A stretch of DNA of 64,000 nt, taken from positions 124,001 through 188,000 of the forward strand of contig NW_017265164.1 of the NCBI RefSeq assembly GCF_001638985.1, in the 5' to 3' direction. Positions 44,460 to 56,615 of the stretch are shown piece by piece. A program made the position numbers and the translations under genes. This stretch comes from Phycomyces blakesleeanus NRRL 1555(-). Its lineage: Eukaryota; Mucoromycota; Mucoromycetes; Mucorales; Phycomycetaceae. Numbering within the stretch: position 1 is the first letter of the stretch; each line of letters starts with the position of its first letter. Under the pieces are notes generated by a model that had not been told where the DNA came from, made no database searches, and was given only the letters and a program-made list of their open reading frames with translations.

Positions 44460-45031
44460 CCAAAAAATAAAAATAAAAATAAAAATAAAAATAAAAATAT
44501 AACAATACAAACATGCATACATTTACATATGTATATGTATATATATATTACTCAAAATGATAATAATAACAACAACAACAATAGTAATGATATGAAGGGG
44601 TATTCAATTGTCATAATGATTATAATTACGGCCATATACTATTACTTAATTGAATTGTATTGTATTTTTGCATGGTTCTCATTTTAAGAGTCGCACTGAC
44701 CAACCATGAAATATATACAGAACATTCGTGTTGAAATAGCCATTTATGATATACATTTAGACTCGGCACCAAAAATCAGATAGTCACAAATACTCATCAT
44801 GCAAAGAAAAAAAAATGATATCCTTACAAGCAAGACGACAGGACAAAATTGGAAGACTTATGGACAGTCTAAAGACTTACAAAACGCCATGTATGTCACA
44901 TTCTGACTCAACGTACTATGTTCATTTAGGTGGAGGGGTCTAGATAAATTATCCCCCCTCTCGAGCACAAAGCGATAAAGAATATTTCTCATCTTGGCTC
45001 ATAACTCCATCCACCAACTTTTATACACCTC
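44460..45031. other. Gene-free stretch
   Basis: 3' flank of the MICOS13-like gene with (AAAAAT)n at 44465-44500, then unassigned AT-rich sequence leading into the OTU relic. If the relic once belonged to a complete MULE, its transposase part should lie here, but no DDE motif was found. Confidence 0.4.
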
Positions 45032-45572
45032 TTCATTGCACCAAAGCACAGCTCTGAAATATTTTCTCCTGAAGCAGACTGTAATTATGACTATAGAACA
45101 ATTGAGATGAGTTTATATCAAAACAAGGAGAAAATGGCCAGAGGTGAAAGACAAAGCGTTGAAGGTATTTCTTTTTAACAAAAAAGAAAAAATCAAGGCA
45201 CATAATATCAGGTAAGAATGGAGAACGATAACGCCTGCATTCACATAATAAGTAGTATCATAGGCAAAAGTTTGCCACTACGATATAACCATTTCTTTGG
45301 CCCCATTGATAGCCCTCAATCTGTAGCAAATGCATTCAACAAATCCATTGATGTACATTGGAATACTTCACGGGAAACAGGCGACTGTCTCTTTGTACCA
45401 TTCGCTTCTACACCAGACAAGTTTATGCTAACAATAATTATATTCGATTTCAGTCACTTTCTTCTTTCAAAACGCAAATCATCCTAAAGTTTTTCTTGGC
45501 CTCCATTTAGTCCTTTCCACAAAAACATAGTCCAGAGAAAATGGCCTAGACGACTATTCAATTATCTCTATG
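45032..45572 (+). pseudogene. Decayed OTU domain, relative of the MULE OTU
   Basis: Reads IFSPEADCNYDYRTIEMSLYQ, then, after stops and shifts, SPQSVANAFNKSIDVHWNTS, RETGDCLFVPFASTPDKF, FDFSHFLLSKRKSS and finally FSPFHKNIVQ. This parallels the OTU domain of the MULE at 5.1-5.7 kb in order and spacing (IFSPEADGNCGYRAIAMEVY, WNTPRETGDCLFVPF, LDINHFLLAKRK, INPFHKAIV). The catalytic DGNC has become DCNY, so the active Cys and its preceding Gly are lost, while the His remains. A stop follows SKRKSS. It is a second, older copy of the OTU module without a recognisable transposase attached. Confidence 0.82.
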
Positions 45573-46070
45573 TTAGTTTTTATCTTATATATATATGAGC
45601 ATATTAGACTAACACATGGCACCATGGCATTACACTAATCTCCAGTTCGTCTGCAAGTTTACTCTTTTATTCTATACTAAAAATGATGAAACCAACCTGT
45701 TCCTTGCCTCATTATGAGCATTTTTAAAACTTTCAACTAAAGATTGTTCAAAATATATCGAGTCAAAAAAAAACTAGTCGGATATAAGCTCATTAATCAA
45801 GGAAGATTAGACATCAGACAATTCCAACACATCTCTGAAGAAGAAGCATGTTGATAGTTTTAATAAGATTCGCAAAGATTTGGCTCAATGCCCAAAATTC
45901 TCGTTAATTTTATTGCAGTATAAGCATTGGTAGTGTTGACCATTTCAACAAAGACATTCTCTCAATTGGTTCTCATTTATATATATATATAATATATTCT
46001 GATTTATTCACAGTTTTAACTGGATAGCAAGGTTTTATTTCATAGAAAATTATTATTATTATTATTATTA
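45573..46070. other. Gene-free stretch
   Basis: AT-rich sequence with a (TTA)n run at 46049-46073. No coding relic was recognised between the OTU remnant and the next minus-strand ORF. Confidence 0.4.
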
Positions 46071-46786
46071 TTATTGATTATTAAGATAAGTAAAATTCTT
46101 TATTCGTAAACTGTATTGGCTAAATATCATTCGAATTATTTTCATATTTTCATATTTAGTATATAATTTATTGTACCTACCAGACATGAACTTACCAGAA
46201 GCTTGTCGCTTCACACGGTTTTTCCATAGCTGACTGACTTTTGCAACAGATGCCCAGTTTTTGTGACATCTGGTAAAATCAACACCACTTTGTTTGAGTA
46301 GATACGCATGTTTTGTGCACATCAGTTCCTTGTCTTCTTGAGAAATAGAATTCCAATTGGGATTTGGCCCTAAGACTTGTACGGAAGGAAGGGTGGCCAT
46401 TTCATCACAGATAAGACGCGTACAAGTATTGAGAAGTTTCTTGTTGTCCTTGCTCATCTGGACCTTGAGATCTTTACTCATCATTTTAAAGATATGTTTC
46501 AAAGTTATGTCTTTTATATTGGGTACTGGTCTCGGAATTGGGACACCAAGAGCCTGTATTGTTGTATATTAGATCATATGTTTTTCTTTGTTTTATTATT
46601 TCTTACATCATAGTCTGGACTTGGCTCCTCATCTGTACGCCCGTTCATGTCATTACGTATTTCAGCAATCTCCAATCGCAGGATCGCTTGTTCCTTTTGA
46701 AGGGATTCTTGACCCTTCTGCAAAGCAACAAGCGTTTCTTGCATACTTTGAAGTAACTGAATAATTTTAGCGTTTGTATGGCTCAT
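46071..46786 (-). CDS. Coiled-coil protein of unknown function, possibly transposon-associated, two exons
   Basis: Exon 1 46786-46607, GT-AG intron 46606-46554, exon 2 46553-46071; about 220 aa. A regular heptad coiled coil lies at residues 4-45 (IIQLLQSMQETLVALQKGQ, AILRLEIAEIRNDM). After ALGVPIPRPVP a helical, basic region follows (KHIFKMMSKDLKVQ, NPNWNSISQEDKELM, NWASVAKVSQLWKNRVKRQ). No family is recognised. It lies 240 bp downstream of the shattered Tnp2 transposase on the same strand. CACTA-type elements often carry a second, DNA-binding ORF, so it may be that partner (inference only). The 3' end is uncertain because a GTAAGT donor-like word sits at the RQASG codons. Confidence 0.5.
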
Positions 46787-47026
46787 AATAATAATAAAAT
46801 AATGAATTTGATACAAAGGTTTGTTATGAAAAAAAAAAAAAAGAGGGTGAAAGAGCAAGAGGGAAAATTCACGAGTCATCATTAGTTACATATTTTGTAC
46901 AAATCTATTGGTTACCCCTTGATATTAAATATAAATATAGTAATTTTACAGTGATGACATACGGTGTCCCCACTTCTATATATATATATTGATAATATAA
47001 TAATAAAAAAAAATCAATAGATATAT

Positions 47027-49802
47027 CTATGCATATACTTTTCTAAACGACGGGGCTATTAGAATGCGAGTGCTACCAGTGATAGTTACATGCACACCAA
47101 TTGCAGCAAGCATCAAGATGGAATGAACAGGTAAGATTTTTTGAAAGTCACTTTTTGTGAATGTGAACTCGTTTAGCTCCATGTACTGATCACTTTGTGC
47201 ATCTTGAATTGCTGTTTTATACCAATTGAAATAAGTGAAGACATGCCTATCTGTCTGTAACGTAATGGGATCAATGATGTCACTAACAAATAGACATTGA
47301 GTTTTGCCAGTAAAGGCACTCATTCTGCGGTCATTGTTTTCATAAACAAAGGCTTTAATTACTGAACCACGCCAAACCATACCATTGCTACCCATATAAA
47401 TTTGCCCTAGGAGATTGATTGATGGAAGTTTCTAGATATTAATGTTCGCAAAAAACCCACCAAAGTCTGCTTGTCTGTAGCTTCTCAGTGATGTATTATT
47501 GTATGCTGGTCTGTAGTACTCAAGTAGATGAAAGGATGATGGGGGCAAAGGCTCAATACTTTTTACATTGTCAATAGTCACAGCAGCAGAATTAAGAAAG
47601 TTTTTCAAATTGAAAGTATAATTGGTCAACAAGTAAGACATGGCAGGAATATCAGTAGCAGTGAAAAGAGTCGTAATTGAATCAAGGAGCTCGTATATCA
47701 AGGAATGATGTGATGAAATTTGAACAAGTGGAAATATTGCCCAAGCCAGATCTATCTTATAAACACCTTCGAGTTATTTTCGCATAAAGACTCCTTTGAA
47801 GCCACCTCTTGTTTGGCTTATAATTTTTCAATACACCATTGTATCTTTCAAAACTAAGAAGCCAGTACCCATCACAGAACCAAAGTTCAAAACCGTCTGT
47901 TTGCGCTGCGTATATAAGTTTATATTAGGCGATACGAAATCTCCATCTTACACGGTCTGACCATCCCGACCAAACAACTCCAAACAAGTGTGAACATGAA
48001 ACAGGTCTACAATTGTAATAATTGGCTTGGCCAGGTATCTGCAACATTGACAAAATGTATCCAAGTGTTAAGGCTTTCCGATGGTAAACGGTTAGCCAAG
48101 AAAACAGGGGAGTAGACTAAAAACCAAGACTGTTATTCATCTGCCTTTATAAATAGAAAGCCCTTTGCAATCTTATTTCTCAATGGTGTTATGTCGAGAG
48201 GAACAATCATACTATCGGCCTCAGGCTGCATTTGGACAAGGTGTTCATAGGCTATTAGTTTAGCGGCTCTCCATCTCTCCGTCATTCTTTTTTGCAGTGC
48301 CAAGAAAAAGGTTATGCATCGGGTCAATGATTGTGCACTCAACTGTATTGAGGTATTCAAGTTCAAGAAGCTCCGACCAACAGATACCATTATATCTTTC
48401 CAATCATGTTCTTCCGACCTCACTTCCAGCACGTATCTATCTCTCTGCATCTCCACGGTGTTTTTATTCAGCGCATGACACCCACCCAGAGAGTACAGAA
48501 TCAGAATAATACATGCCTTTGCCATCTGTACGAAGAGACAGATAACGATCGCAGATATGATATACATTAACACTGACATATTATGGAAATCCACGTGTTT
48601 TCCTTGCAGCTGGGATCTCACAGACAACAGGAAGAAGTGCAGCATGGACCAAGGTACCGGAAGGATATTTTTTAATGGAAATAACCACACCGGAATACAC
48701 TTTCTTGGGCTCGGCTACGAGAAGGCAAAGGTAGTGATTTGCCTCACTGGTTTTGGCTTGCTTTGCATATGGAATAAGCCCAAAAAGAACGATGTTTTCC
48801 TTCTTGTACCTCTCTTCCCTTGGCAGATTGTTAATGAACAGGTAGATAGCTTCCCACGAGTATGATATCTTATCGAAAGGCTGAAACCAACCGATATTAA
48901 GTGTAAGTAGTATGAAACGTCTGTGGGCTATGGATTGCTTATCGTTACTGTCTTTCAAGGTGTTCCACTTTGCACCATCGTATATGTCGAAAAGAATTCC
49001 TGGTACTTGTTGTCTGAACCTCCGAAAATTAATAACCTTCTCAAATCTAGGGCAAGAGAAAAGAATCGAGGTTGCAGCTGTGACTGAGTTGTACATGTGC
49101 ACCTTTTTTTTTACTGACCCAGATTATTGGATACCCCCAAAAGCAGTTGGGCTCCACACACGTCTTCAAACATTTTTTTTTAAAAATCGCAACACTGTGG
49201 AACAGACTCATACTCGGAAAATATTTTATGGCATTTACCATATGCCACAAAGCGTTGAACCCCTCCTGTCAATATACTGAACCCTATCATGGAATACAGG
49301 CTGCTTAGACTCGATAGAAAACGGAACGATTGGCCAAAATGTGCCAGGACTTTGATGATAAACTTGATGAAGATGAAACCACCAGAGTTGACTACATATT
49401 TAGATATATATAAAAAATAGTGAAGGATATAATGAAAACATGGATTGGATTTGCTGGCATTACTTGTCTAGAGGTCTGTTCTATTGGGCAGTTATATTAA
49501 GGAATACATTTTTAAGGTATTTTTCTTTTATTTATTTATTTATTTACTAGCCATCGATATTTTGATTTTCATCACCAGATTCATAGGAATCAAACCAAGT
49601 CTAGTTAGCAGAGTCAAATATATCTTCTGCAGCTATATCAGCAAGACGTGAATAAGGTTTGCGATTTCTTGTATAACACAATAAAATTATATTCATGAAC
49701 TTCAAAAACATTGCTCTCAGCCTCAAACTCCATGTCACTTGCATTGACATCCAAAATGTCCTCAGAATTTTCATTCACCATATCTACTGCTTCAGCAGAC
49801 AT
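47027..49802 (-). pseudogene. Tnp2 (CACTA/En-Spm type) transposase, heavily broken
   Basis: Recognisable blocks in order from the 5' end on the minus strand: an acidic start MSAEAVDMVNENSEDILDV (49802); FRRFRQQVPGILFDIYDGAK, LNIGWFQPFDKISYSWEAIY, INNLPREERYKKENIVLFGL and HAALLPVVCEIPAARKTRGF (49100-48585); the Tnp2 hallmark IIDPMHNLFLGTAKK (48287-48330); VPLDITPLRNKIAKGF; GYWLLSFERYNGVLKNYKPN (~47885-47815); RPAYNNTSLRSYRQADFGGF; MVWRGSVIKAFVY; and the end KILPVHSILML. These lie in at least four different frames with stops between, so the gene is dead. Tnp2 proteins are the DDE transposases of CACTA-type elements. Element ends (CACTA termini) were not located. Confidence 0.82.
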
Positions 49803-49899
49803 TGCTATATTCTATCGTTTTTGCAGTGTAACCGCTTTAATAGACTTTTGAAAGCAAATTAAGATATAGCACTGGACGATAGTTATATTATTATTTTTA

Positions 49900-49952
<53 letters not shown>

Positions 49953-50413
49953 GCAGTAAAAATAATCGAAATATTGATAGAATGTAAGGTATCCAAGTAG
50001 GATTGTGAAGGCTGGGTGAGACACAACATCTGATTTCACAGCAGATGTATTAATATGCAGCAAAATCTAATAATTATTCTTAATTTGCGTCCATGGCTAT
50101 TCCAATAGTGTATTTGTGACCATTGTTTTTGCGGTTGTGTCCAAAATTTATGTCCCAAACGGCGAATTCGATATGGATATTCGGTAGATAAAAAAAAATC
50201 CACGTGACACAAGTGGGATATCAAGCACGGACACACTCAGATTGTGCATATACAAATTGCGTGTGCTTATTATATATTTTTATAGTCTAATATATATATA
50301 TATATACATTTTTTTTTGACAGCTATTTTTTTTTATTCTTTTTTTTATATTATTATTATTCTTTTTCATATAAATATATAAATACAAGTACTTATATATT
50401 ATATACGCACACT
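49803..50413. other. Intergenic stretch before RAD16
   Basis: A (TAA)n microsatellite at 49899-49951 and AT-rich sequence. The last ~120 bp (T tracts, TATATAAATA-like words at 50370-50400) would be the RAD16 promoter. No gene is seen. Confidence 0.5.
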
Positions 50414-53400
50414 ATGGTTGCCACTCGTAGATCTACTCGGTCTACTTTAAAGAACCAAATCCAAGAGCCGCCGCAGCATAATGATCAAGAAACTCATGCT
50501 GCGCAATCAACCAACCAAAGTACTGTAAACAATGGTGCTGATAACGGCGGCAATGATGAAGACGACGATGATGATGACTTTCAGGACTCACCGACATTCA
50601 CAGCTCGCCGTAGAACACGGCAAAGCGCTACACAGCAAAATAATACAAAAAGGCACAAACCCACACATACGCCTACAAGACGTACAGCCGCTGCCGCTGC
50701 TGCTGTTGTTGCTGATGATCCTTCCACCTCTGCTTCTGTTGGTAGTGCTTCCGGTAGTGGTAGTGATGCTGGTGCAGCGGACACTGTAAAAGCTGCTGCG
50801 GAAATACCAGATCATATAGCAGAAGATCTGAGTGAGACTATGACCTTGGTGCTCGAATCAATCGATGATTCCCAAGGCGAAGAGGATAAAGAGGATAATG
50901 TTGATAGTGAAGATGAAGAAGATGAGGACGAGGAGGAGGACGAGGAGGAGGATGAGGAGGAGGATGGTGACTACTTTGAAGGTGGAGAAGATGAAGAGGA
51001 AGAAGTAGTTCCTGCTCCAATTCAGACTGTGAGAAATAATGATGAAGTGGATGCGGATGATGAAGAATTATTAGCCAACCATAGAGAACAAGGTATGCAA
51101 GGTGGTCCTGCGGCTCGTCGAGTTCGTCGAGCTCGCCCACCTCGCGTGCGATGGGTAAAAGAGAAAAAAGAATTGCTTTTTCTGTTTGGTTTACTTATAC
51201 ATACAAATGGCTGTAGGTGGATAGAATCAATATGAGACTATCCAGTCAACACCCAGAATTAGACACAGTCTGGAAAACACTTGAAGAAACCAAGGCACTT
51301 CCTGTGATTCCAATTGACCAACCTGCTGAGCTTAGTCTTGATCTTTTGCCGTTCCAAAAATACGGCATTGGTTGGATGGTGCAACAAGAAAAACTCAATG
51401 ATGTAAGTCTGTATGAAGAAGAAGAAAAAACACGCACACACATACGTACATACATACATACATACATACATACATACATACAATTCAGCAATCAATCGAT
51501 TCATTTATCAATCAATCGGTTGATCGGTTGATCAAACTGTACCGAGAATTACAAGCAAACCATCATTTATCTAACCTTTCTTTTTATATATATTCTTATA
51601 AATATTTTTATTGGGTAACAGTTCAAGGGTGGAGTATTGGCAGTAAGTTCAATCTTGGCATTTCATAATTAATATATATATATATATATAAGCTCGAGAG
51701 TGTGTTTAGTTTAAAAGAAATTAAACTTCACCTTTTTACCTCTGTCTATGTATGTGTACAATGATGTGTCATGATGTGATGTGTTTCAACTTAATAGGAT
51801 GAAATGGGAATGGGCAAGACAATTCAAACAATTGCCCTCTTGCTGAGCGACAAGAAGAAACCCAATCTAGTGATTGCTCCAACCGTAATTATTCTTATGA
51901 TTCTATACTATTTTATTAAAAAACTAACTAACTCTTATTGACACACTATTATATCTAACTATACATTTTTTTTTATCTTTTAAAAAACAGGTGGCCTTGA
52001 TCCAATGGAAAAGAGAAATAGAAACCCACACAAATAATGCGCTCAGTGTCAACTTATTCCATGGAGCCAGTAAACTCGACGATACAGAAAGTCTTGAGAA
52101 ATACGATGTTGTCTTGACCACATGTATGATACAACTAATTAACTAAAAAAAAAGAGGCATATATGTGCATTCAATGACTGATAATCGATTATAATTAGAT
52201 TCTACAATGGAAAACAGTTTTAGACGTCAGGAATTTGGTAGTCGCCGTAAAGGTGAACTTATCAAAGAAAAGTCGATTATTCACAAGATACATTGGCATC
52301 GAATCATCCTTGATGAGGTAAGTTAAACCCCAATAAATAAATAAATAAATAAATAAATAAGCGCGCACACACACACACATATATATAGATATCTTATATA
52401 CATAATTTACTGAATAAAATGAATATTAGGCCCACAATATCAAGGATAGATCTTGTAACACGGCTAGGGCAGTAGTAAGTATCCAAAATACAAGAGAGAT
52501 TTAATTCAACTTTTTTTTTGTTATTATATTTTACTTATACATTTTTTTTAAAAAAAAAACAAGTTCAACTTGAATAGCAACTTCAAGTGGTCTTTATCTG
52601 GAACACCTCTTCAGAATCGTGTTGGTGAATTGTATTCTCTTATTAGATTTATGCAAGCAGGTAAACCCATTACAGATATTTTCTTTCTTTCTTATATTTT
52701 CTTACCATATACATATAACTTAATACAATATATAATTAAAATAAAAAACAATCGTTGTACCTTAGATCCATTTAGTTATTACTTCTGTACAAAATGTCCA
52801 TGCAAAAGTATCACTTGGAAATTCACCGATCGACGAAACTGTGATGAATGTGGCCATAAACCAATGGAGTAAGTACTGATAGTAGTAATGACTTCCTTTT
52901 TTTTTTTATTAATTGACTAAAACAAAAAAATTGTTTTTTTTTGGGGGGATAAGTCATCTTTGTTGGTGGAACAATGAGGTTCTCAAACCTATCCAACGCG
53001 ATGGGCACGGGGACGAAGGTCGTGTGGCCATGAAAAAACTACGTCTGCTGTTGGACAAGATGATGCTCAGAAGGACAAAACTAGAATGTGCAGATGATCT
53101 TGGGCTGCCTCCACGCACAGTGGTTGTCAGGAGAGACATGTTTAATGAAGAAGAAGAAGATGTGTACAAGTCATTGTTTACAGATTCAGTACGTAAATTC
53201 ACGACCTATGTTGAACAAGGTAAAAAAAAAAGAGTTATAATTTATAATTCTTATTTATTGATGTATCTATGTGTGTATTTTTGTGCGGTACGGTATGGTG
53301 TGGTGTGTAGGTTCGGTACTCAATAATTATGCCAATATCTTTGAGTTGTTGATGAAAATGAGACAAAGTGGTAAGTCAAGACAATATATATAAATCGTGT

Positions 53401-55754
53401 GTGTATTGTAAGGGGTAGTTGAAAGGAAGGAAGGATAATAAGATCAAGTAAAACAAGGGAGAGAAAGAGAAGATAAGAGGTGGAGGGCTAGGGACTTGTT
53501 GTTCGGATAGTTTATAAGCTATATACATGTACATGTACTTATATCCTACTTTAAGCCAATCATCCTGATCTGATAACAAAGAAGAAAGATAATTCGAATA
53601 ATAAGCAACTCGTGTGCATGTTGTGTAATGAACCTCCTGAAGTAAGCAAACGAAAAAAAACAAACACCAAAATGAAGAACCAAACCAAACCAATGAACAA
53701 ATGAACAAATGATTGAATGAATACTTATGATTCCACGCATAATTTTATTTTCAATCACCATTATTATTTTAATTTTTAATTTTAATTTTTTAATTTTAGG
53801 ATGCCATTGTTGCTGCATGCAAGCATGTATTCTGCAGAGAGGTAAAGAATATACTATCAAAACTATTACTACTATCAACACTGACAAGAAGAAGAAGAAG
53901 AAGAAAAAAATAAATCTTTCTTTCTTACTTACTTTCTTTCTTTCACTTGCATTATTTTGTGCACATATACACGCATATTCCATAAAAGTGCTGTGTTCAA
54001 TATTATCAAAGCTTTGATTATGGCGATGGAATCGTTAAACCAAACTGCCCGACGTGCTTTGCTACCCTAAGCGTGGATCTTAGTCAACCCAGTCTTGAGC
54101 TTCCTGAGAATGAAAGAGACGGGATGTATTCAAAGACGAGTATTGTGAATCGAATTGACATGTCCAAATGGCGAAGTTCTACCAAGATTGAGGCACTCGT
54201 AGAAGAATTGACCAAACTTCGAAGACAGGACAAGACGATAAAGAGGTAAGAGACAATTTGACCAAATCTAATTGAAAATATATTGAATTGAATTGAATTG
54301 AATTGAATTGAATTGAATTAAATTGAATTGAGTTGAGTTGAGACTAATATTAAAAATCCTATTGTTGTTTTTCAATAGTATTGTATTTTCTCAGGTAAGA
54401 TTTATTTACATATTTATATAAAAGACAATTATCCTTGGTATCTTAATATATTACTTCTTTACTTTTATTTATTTTTGGAGGTTGTAATATATGTAATATG
54501 TATGTATATTGATTAAAAAGAATGCTTTAATATTATATAGTTTGTGAATTTCCTTGATCTGGTATATTGGAGACTTTCCCGAGCAGGATTTGAATGCATC
54601 AGACTTGATGGTTCAATGTCACCCCGACAGCGAGATGCAGCCATTAATTGGTAAGAAAGTTTGTTTGTTGATTTATATATATATATATATTTACTATATA
54701 TATTTGTGGATTTAGCTTCATGACAAAACCAACAGTGACTGTATTTCTGATCAGTCTCAAGGCAGGTGGTGTGGCCTTGAATTTAACAGAGGCTAGCAGA
54801 GTATTTATTTGGTAAGATCACCCCTTTTTCTTTAATGCTGATATTGATACTTGACCTCTGGCATATTTTCTTCTTCTTTGTACCATATAGTGACCCATGG
54901 TGGAATCCAGTAAGTAAAAGATTACATTAGATATATGTATATATATATATGTGTGTGTGTGTGTGCTTTAATTAATTAGAAAACATTTAATAATAATACT
55001 AAACTGTGTGTGTTTGTGTGTATGTCTGTTTTGTAGGCCGCGGAATGTAAGTGTTTTTTTTTGAATTTCCTTTTTTAGACCAAAAAGAAAGAGAGAGAGA
55101 AAGAAAGAAAAAAAGAAAGAAAGAAAGGGACTGTAGAATATTGTATGTATTAACTAATGTTAATTGAATTGATAACTGTTATCAACCGTTAATATATGCT
55201 ACCATACAGTGCAGGCAAGTATTATTCAATAATCTAAATAAATAGATAGATAGATAGATAGAATAAATTAAGTTGGGTTATAAAGTCAACCAATAGAAAT
55301 GAAACAAACATTAACAACTTTTTGTACATATATTTGTCATTTTTGCAATTTATTAGGCAATGGATCGAATTCATCGATTAGGACAGCATAGACCAATCAA
55401 GATTACAAGACTGATTATTGAAAACAGCATCGAAAGTAGAATTGTGCAATTGCAGGAGAAGAAGCAGGCACTTGTAGAGAGTACAATTGGTAAGGTCTTT
55501 AACTCTTTCTTTTTTTTAAAAAAAATGAAAGGGATACGAAATATGGGATCTTGGAAGAGGTTTAAGGGAAGAAAGGAAATATTAAAAAAAATAGTAAGAA
55601 AGGGAGGGGAGGAGGGGTAGTGAGATATATGTTTCTTGCATAAAGAAATTGCTCTTTTGGTATTTAAAATCCATGTAATATATCTGTAGGTAATGATAAT
55701 TCTGCTCTTGAACGATTGAGCGTAGAAGACCTGCGATTTTTGTTTGTCCTATAA
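50414..55754 (+). CDS. RAD16: RAD16-type SNF2/RING DNA-repair ATPase, 22 exons
   Basis: Exons end at 51154, 51402, 51642, 51884, 52123, 52317, 52474, 52660, 52868, 53219, 53370, 53641, 53841, 54245, 54394, 54650, 54811, 54909, 55046, 55214, 55489, 55754. Their starts are 50414, 51217, 51622, 51798, 51991, 52199, 52430, 52564, 52766, 52954, 53311, 53556, 53800, 53989, 54379, 54541, 54716, 54891, 55037, 55210, 55357, 55690. The 898-aa product has an acidic N-terminus (~1-245), Walker A in [33 protein letters not shown], the Rad16 insert ([13 protein letters not shown]), [17 protein letters not shown], a RING finger ([17 protein letters not shown]), [16 protein letters not shown], and [17 protein letters not shown] to [13 protein letters not shown]. 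Rad16 with Rad7 acts in global-genome nucleotide excision repair. Two consecutive exons are only 10 and 5 nt and one intron has a GC donor. Confidence 0.95.
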
Positions 55755-56615
55755 CCAAAAAGAGAGAACAGAATACGTATATAAATATATATATATATAT
55801 AAAGAAATATAGATAAAGAAAGGTGTATATACATAAAAAAAGCTTATAATAACCATGTTGGTTTAATTGCTTGATTACTTGATTTCTTGATTCCTTGATG
55901 GCGTGAGCATACATACATACATACATACACAAATATATGTTATATAAAATTCAGAGCTATTAAATAAATAAATAAATAAAATCCCAATCCCAATCCCAAT
56001 CCAGAAATACAAGCACAAGCACAAGCACAAGCACAAGCACAAGTAGGCACATTACACCTTAGACCTTAGACCTTAGCTTATACATTACACACATATAAAT
56101 TTATATTATATACGTATGAGTGTATGATGTACACATTTTGATGTGCCCACATTTGGGTGTTTTTATTTGATTTGATTTGATTTGATTTGATTTCAACCCT
56201 CGGTTATTTTTCCTTTCTCCTTTGTTGCTTGTTCTTCTTCTTGTTCTTGTTCTTCTTTATCTTCAGTTCTTATTCTTTTTTTTTTAAAAAAAAAAGAAAA
56301 CGAATAATAATAAATAACCATTAATTCAAATTAAAATTCCATTTTGTTTTGTTTTGTTTTCTCTTTCTCGTCTTTTGCTTTCTCTCTTTTTTAACTATTC
56401 TTTATTCAATTGATCAAAGCTACAAAGACACACTATTTGAAAGACACACAATACACTATACTGCACTATACGACATACAGACAAACAAAATCAAAGTAAC
56501 CTAAAAATCAAATATATATATATATTTATATATATATATATATATATATTTCTTTAAAGAGAAAGAAAGAAAGAGAAAGAGAGAAACAAAGAAACAAAGA
56601 GACAAAAAAGTATAA
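55755..56615. other. Intergenic stretch RAD16 to SERTA-like gene
   Basis: Microsatellites: (TACA)n at 55910-55928, (CCCAAT)n at 55981-56003, (CAAGCA)n at 56010-56045, (GATTT)n at 56165-56193 and (TA)n at 56514-56550; a T10A10 tract at 56276-56295. The region just before the ATG at 56616 is a purine-rich AGAAAGA leader. No gene is seen. Confidence 0.5.

Noticed and set aside
48581..48865. Plus-strand frames across the Tnp2 relic as host genes
   Set aside because: The minus strand carries clear Tnp2 blocks in shifted frames; the plus-strand frames have no family and are shadows.
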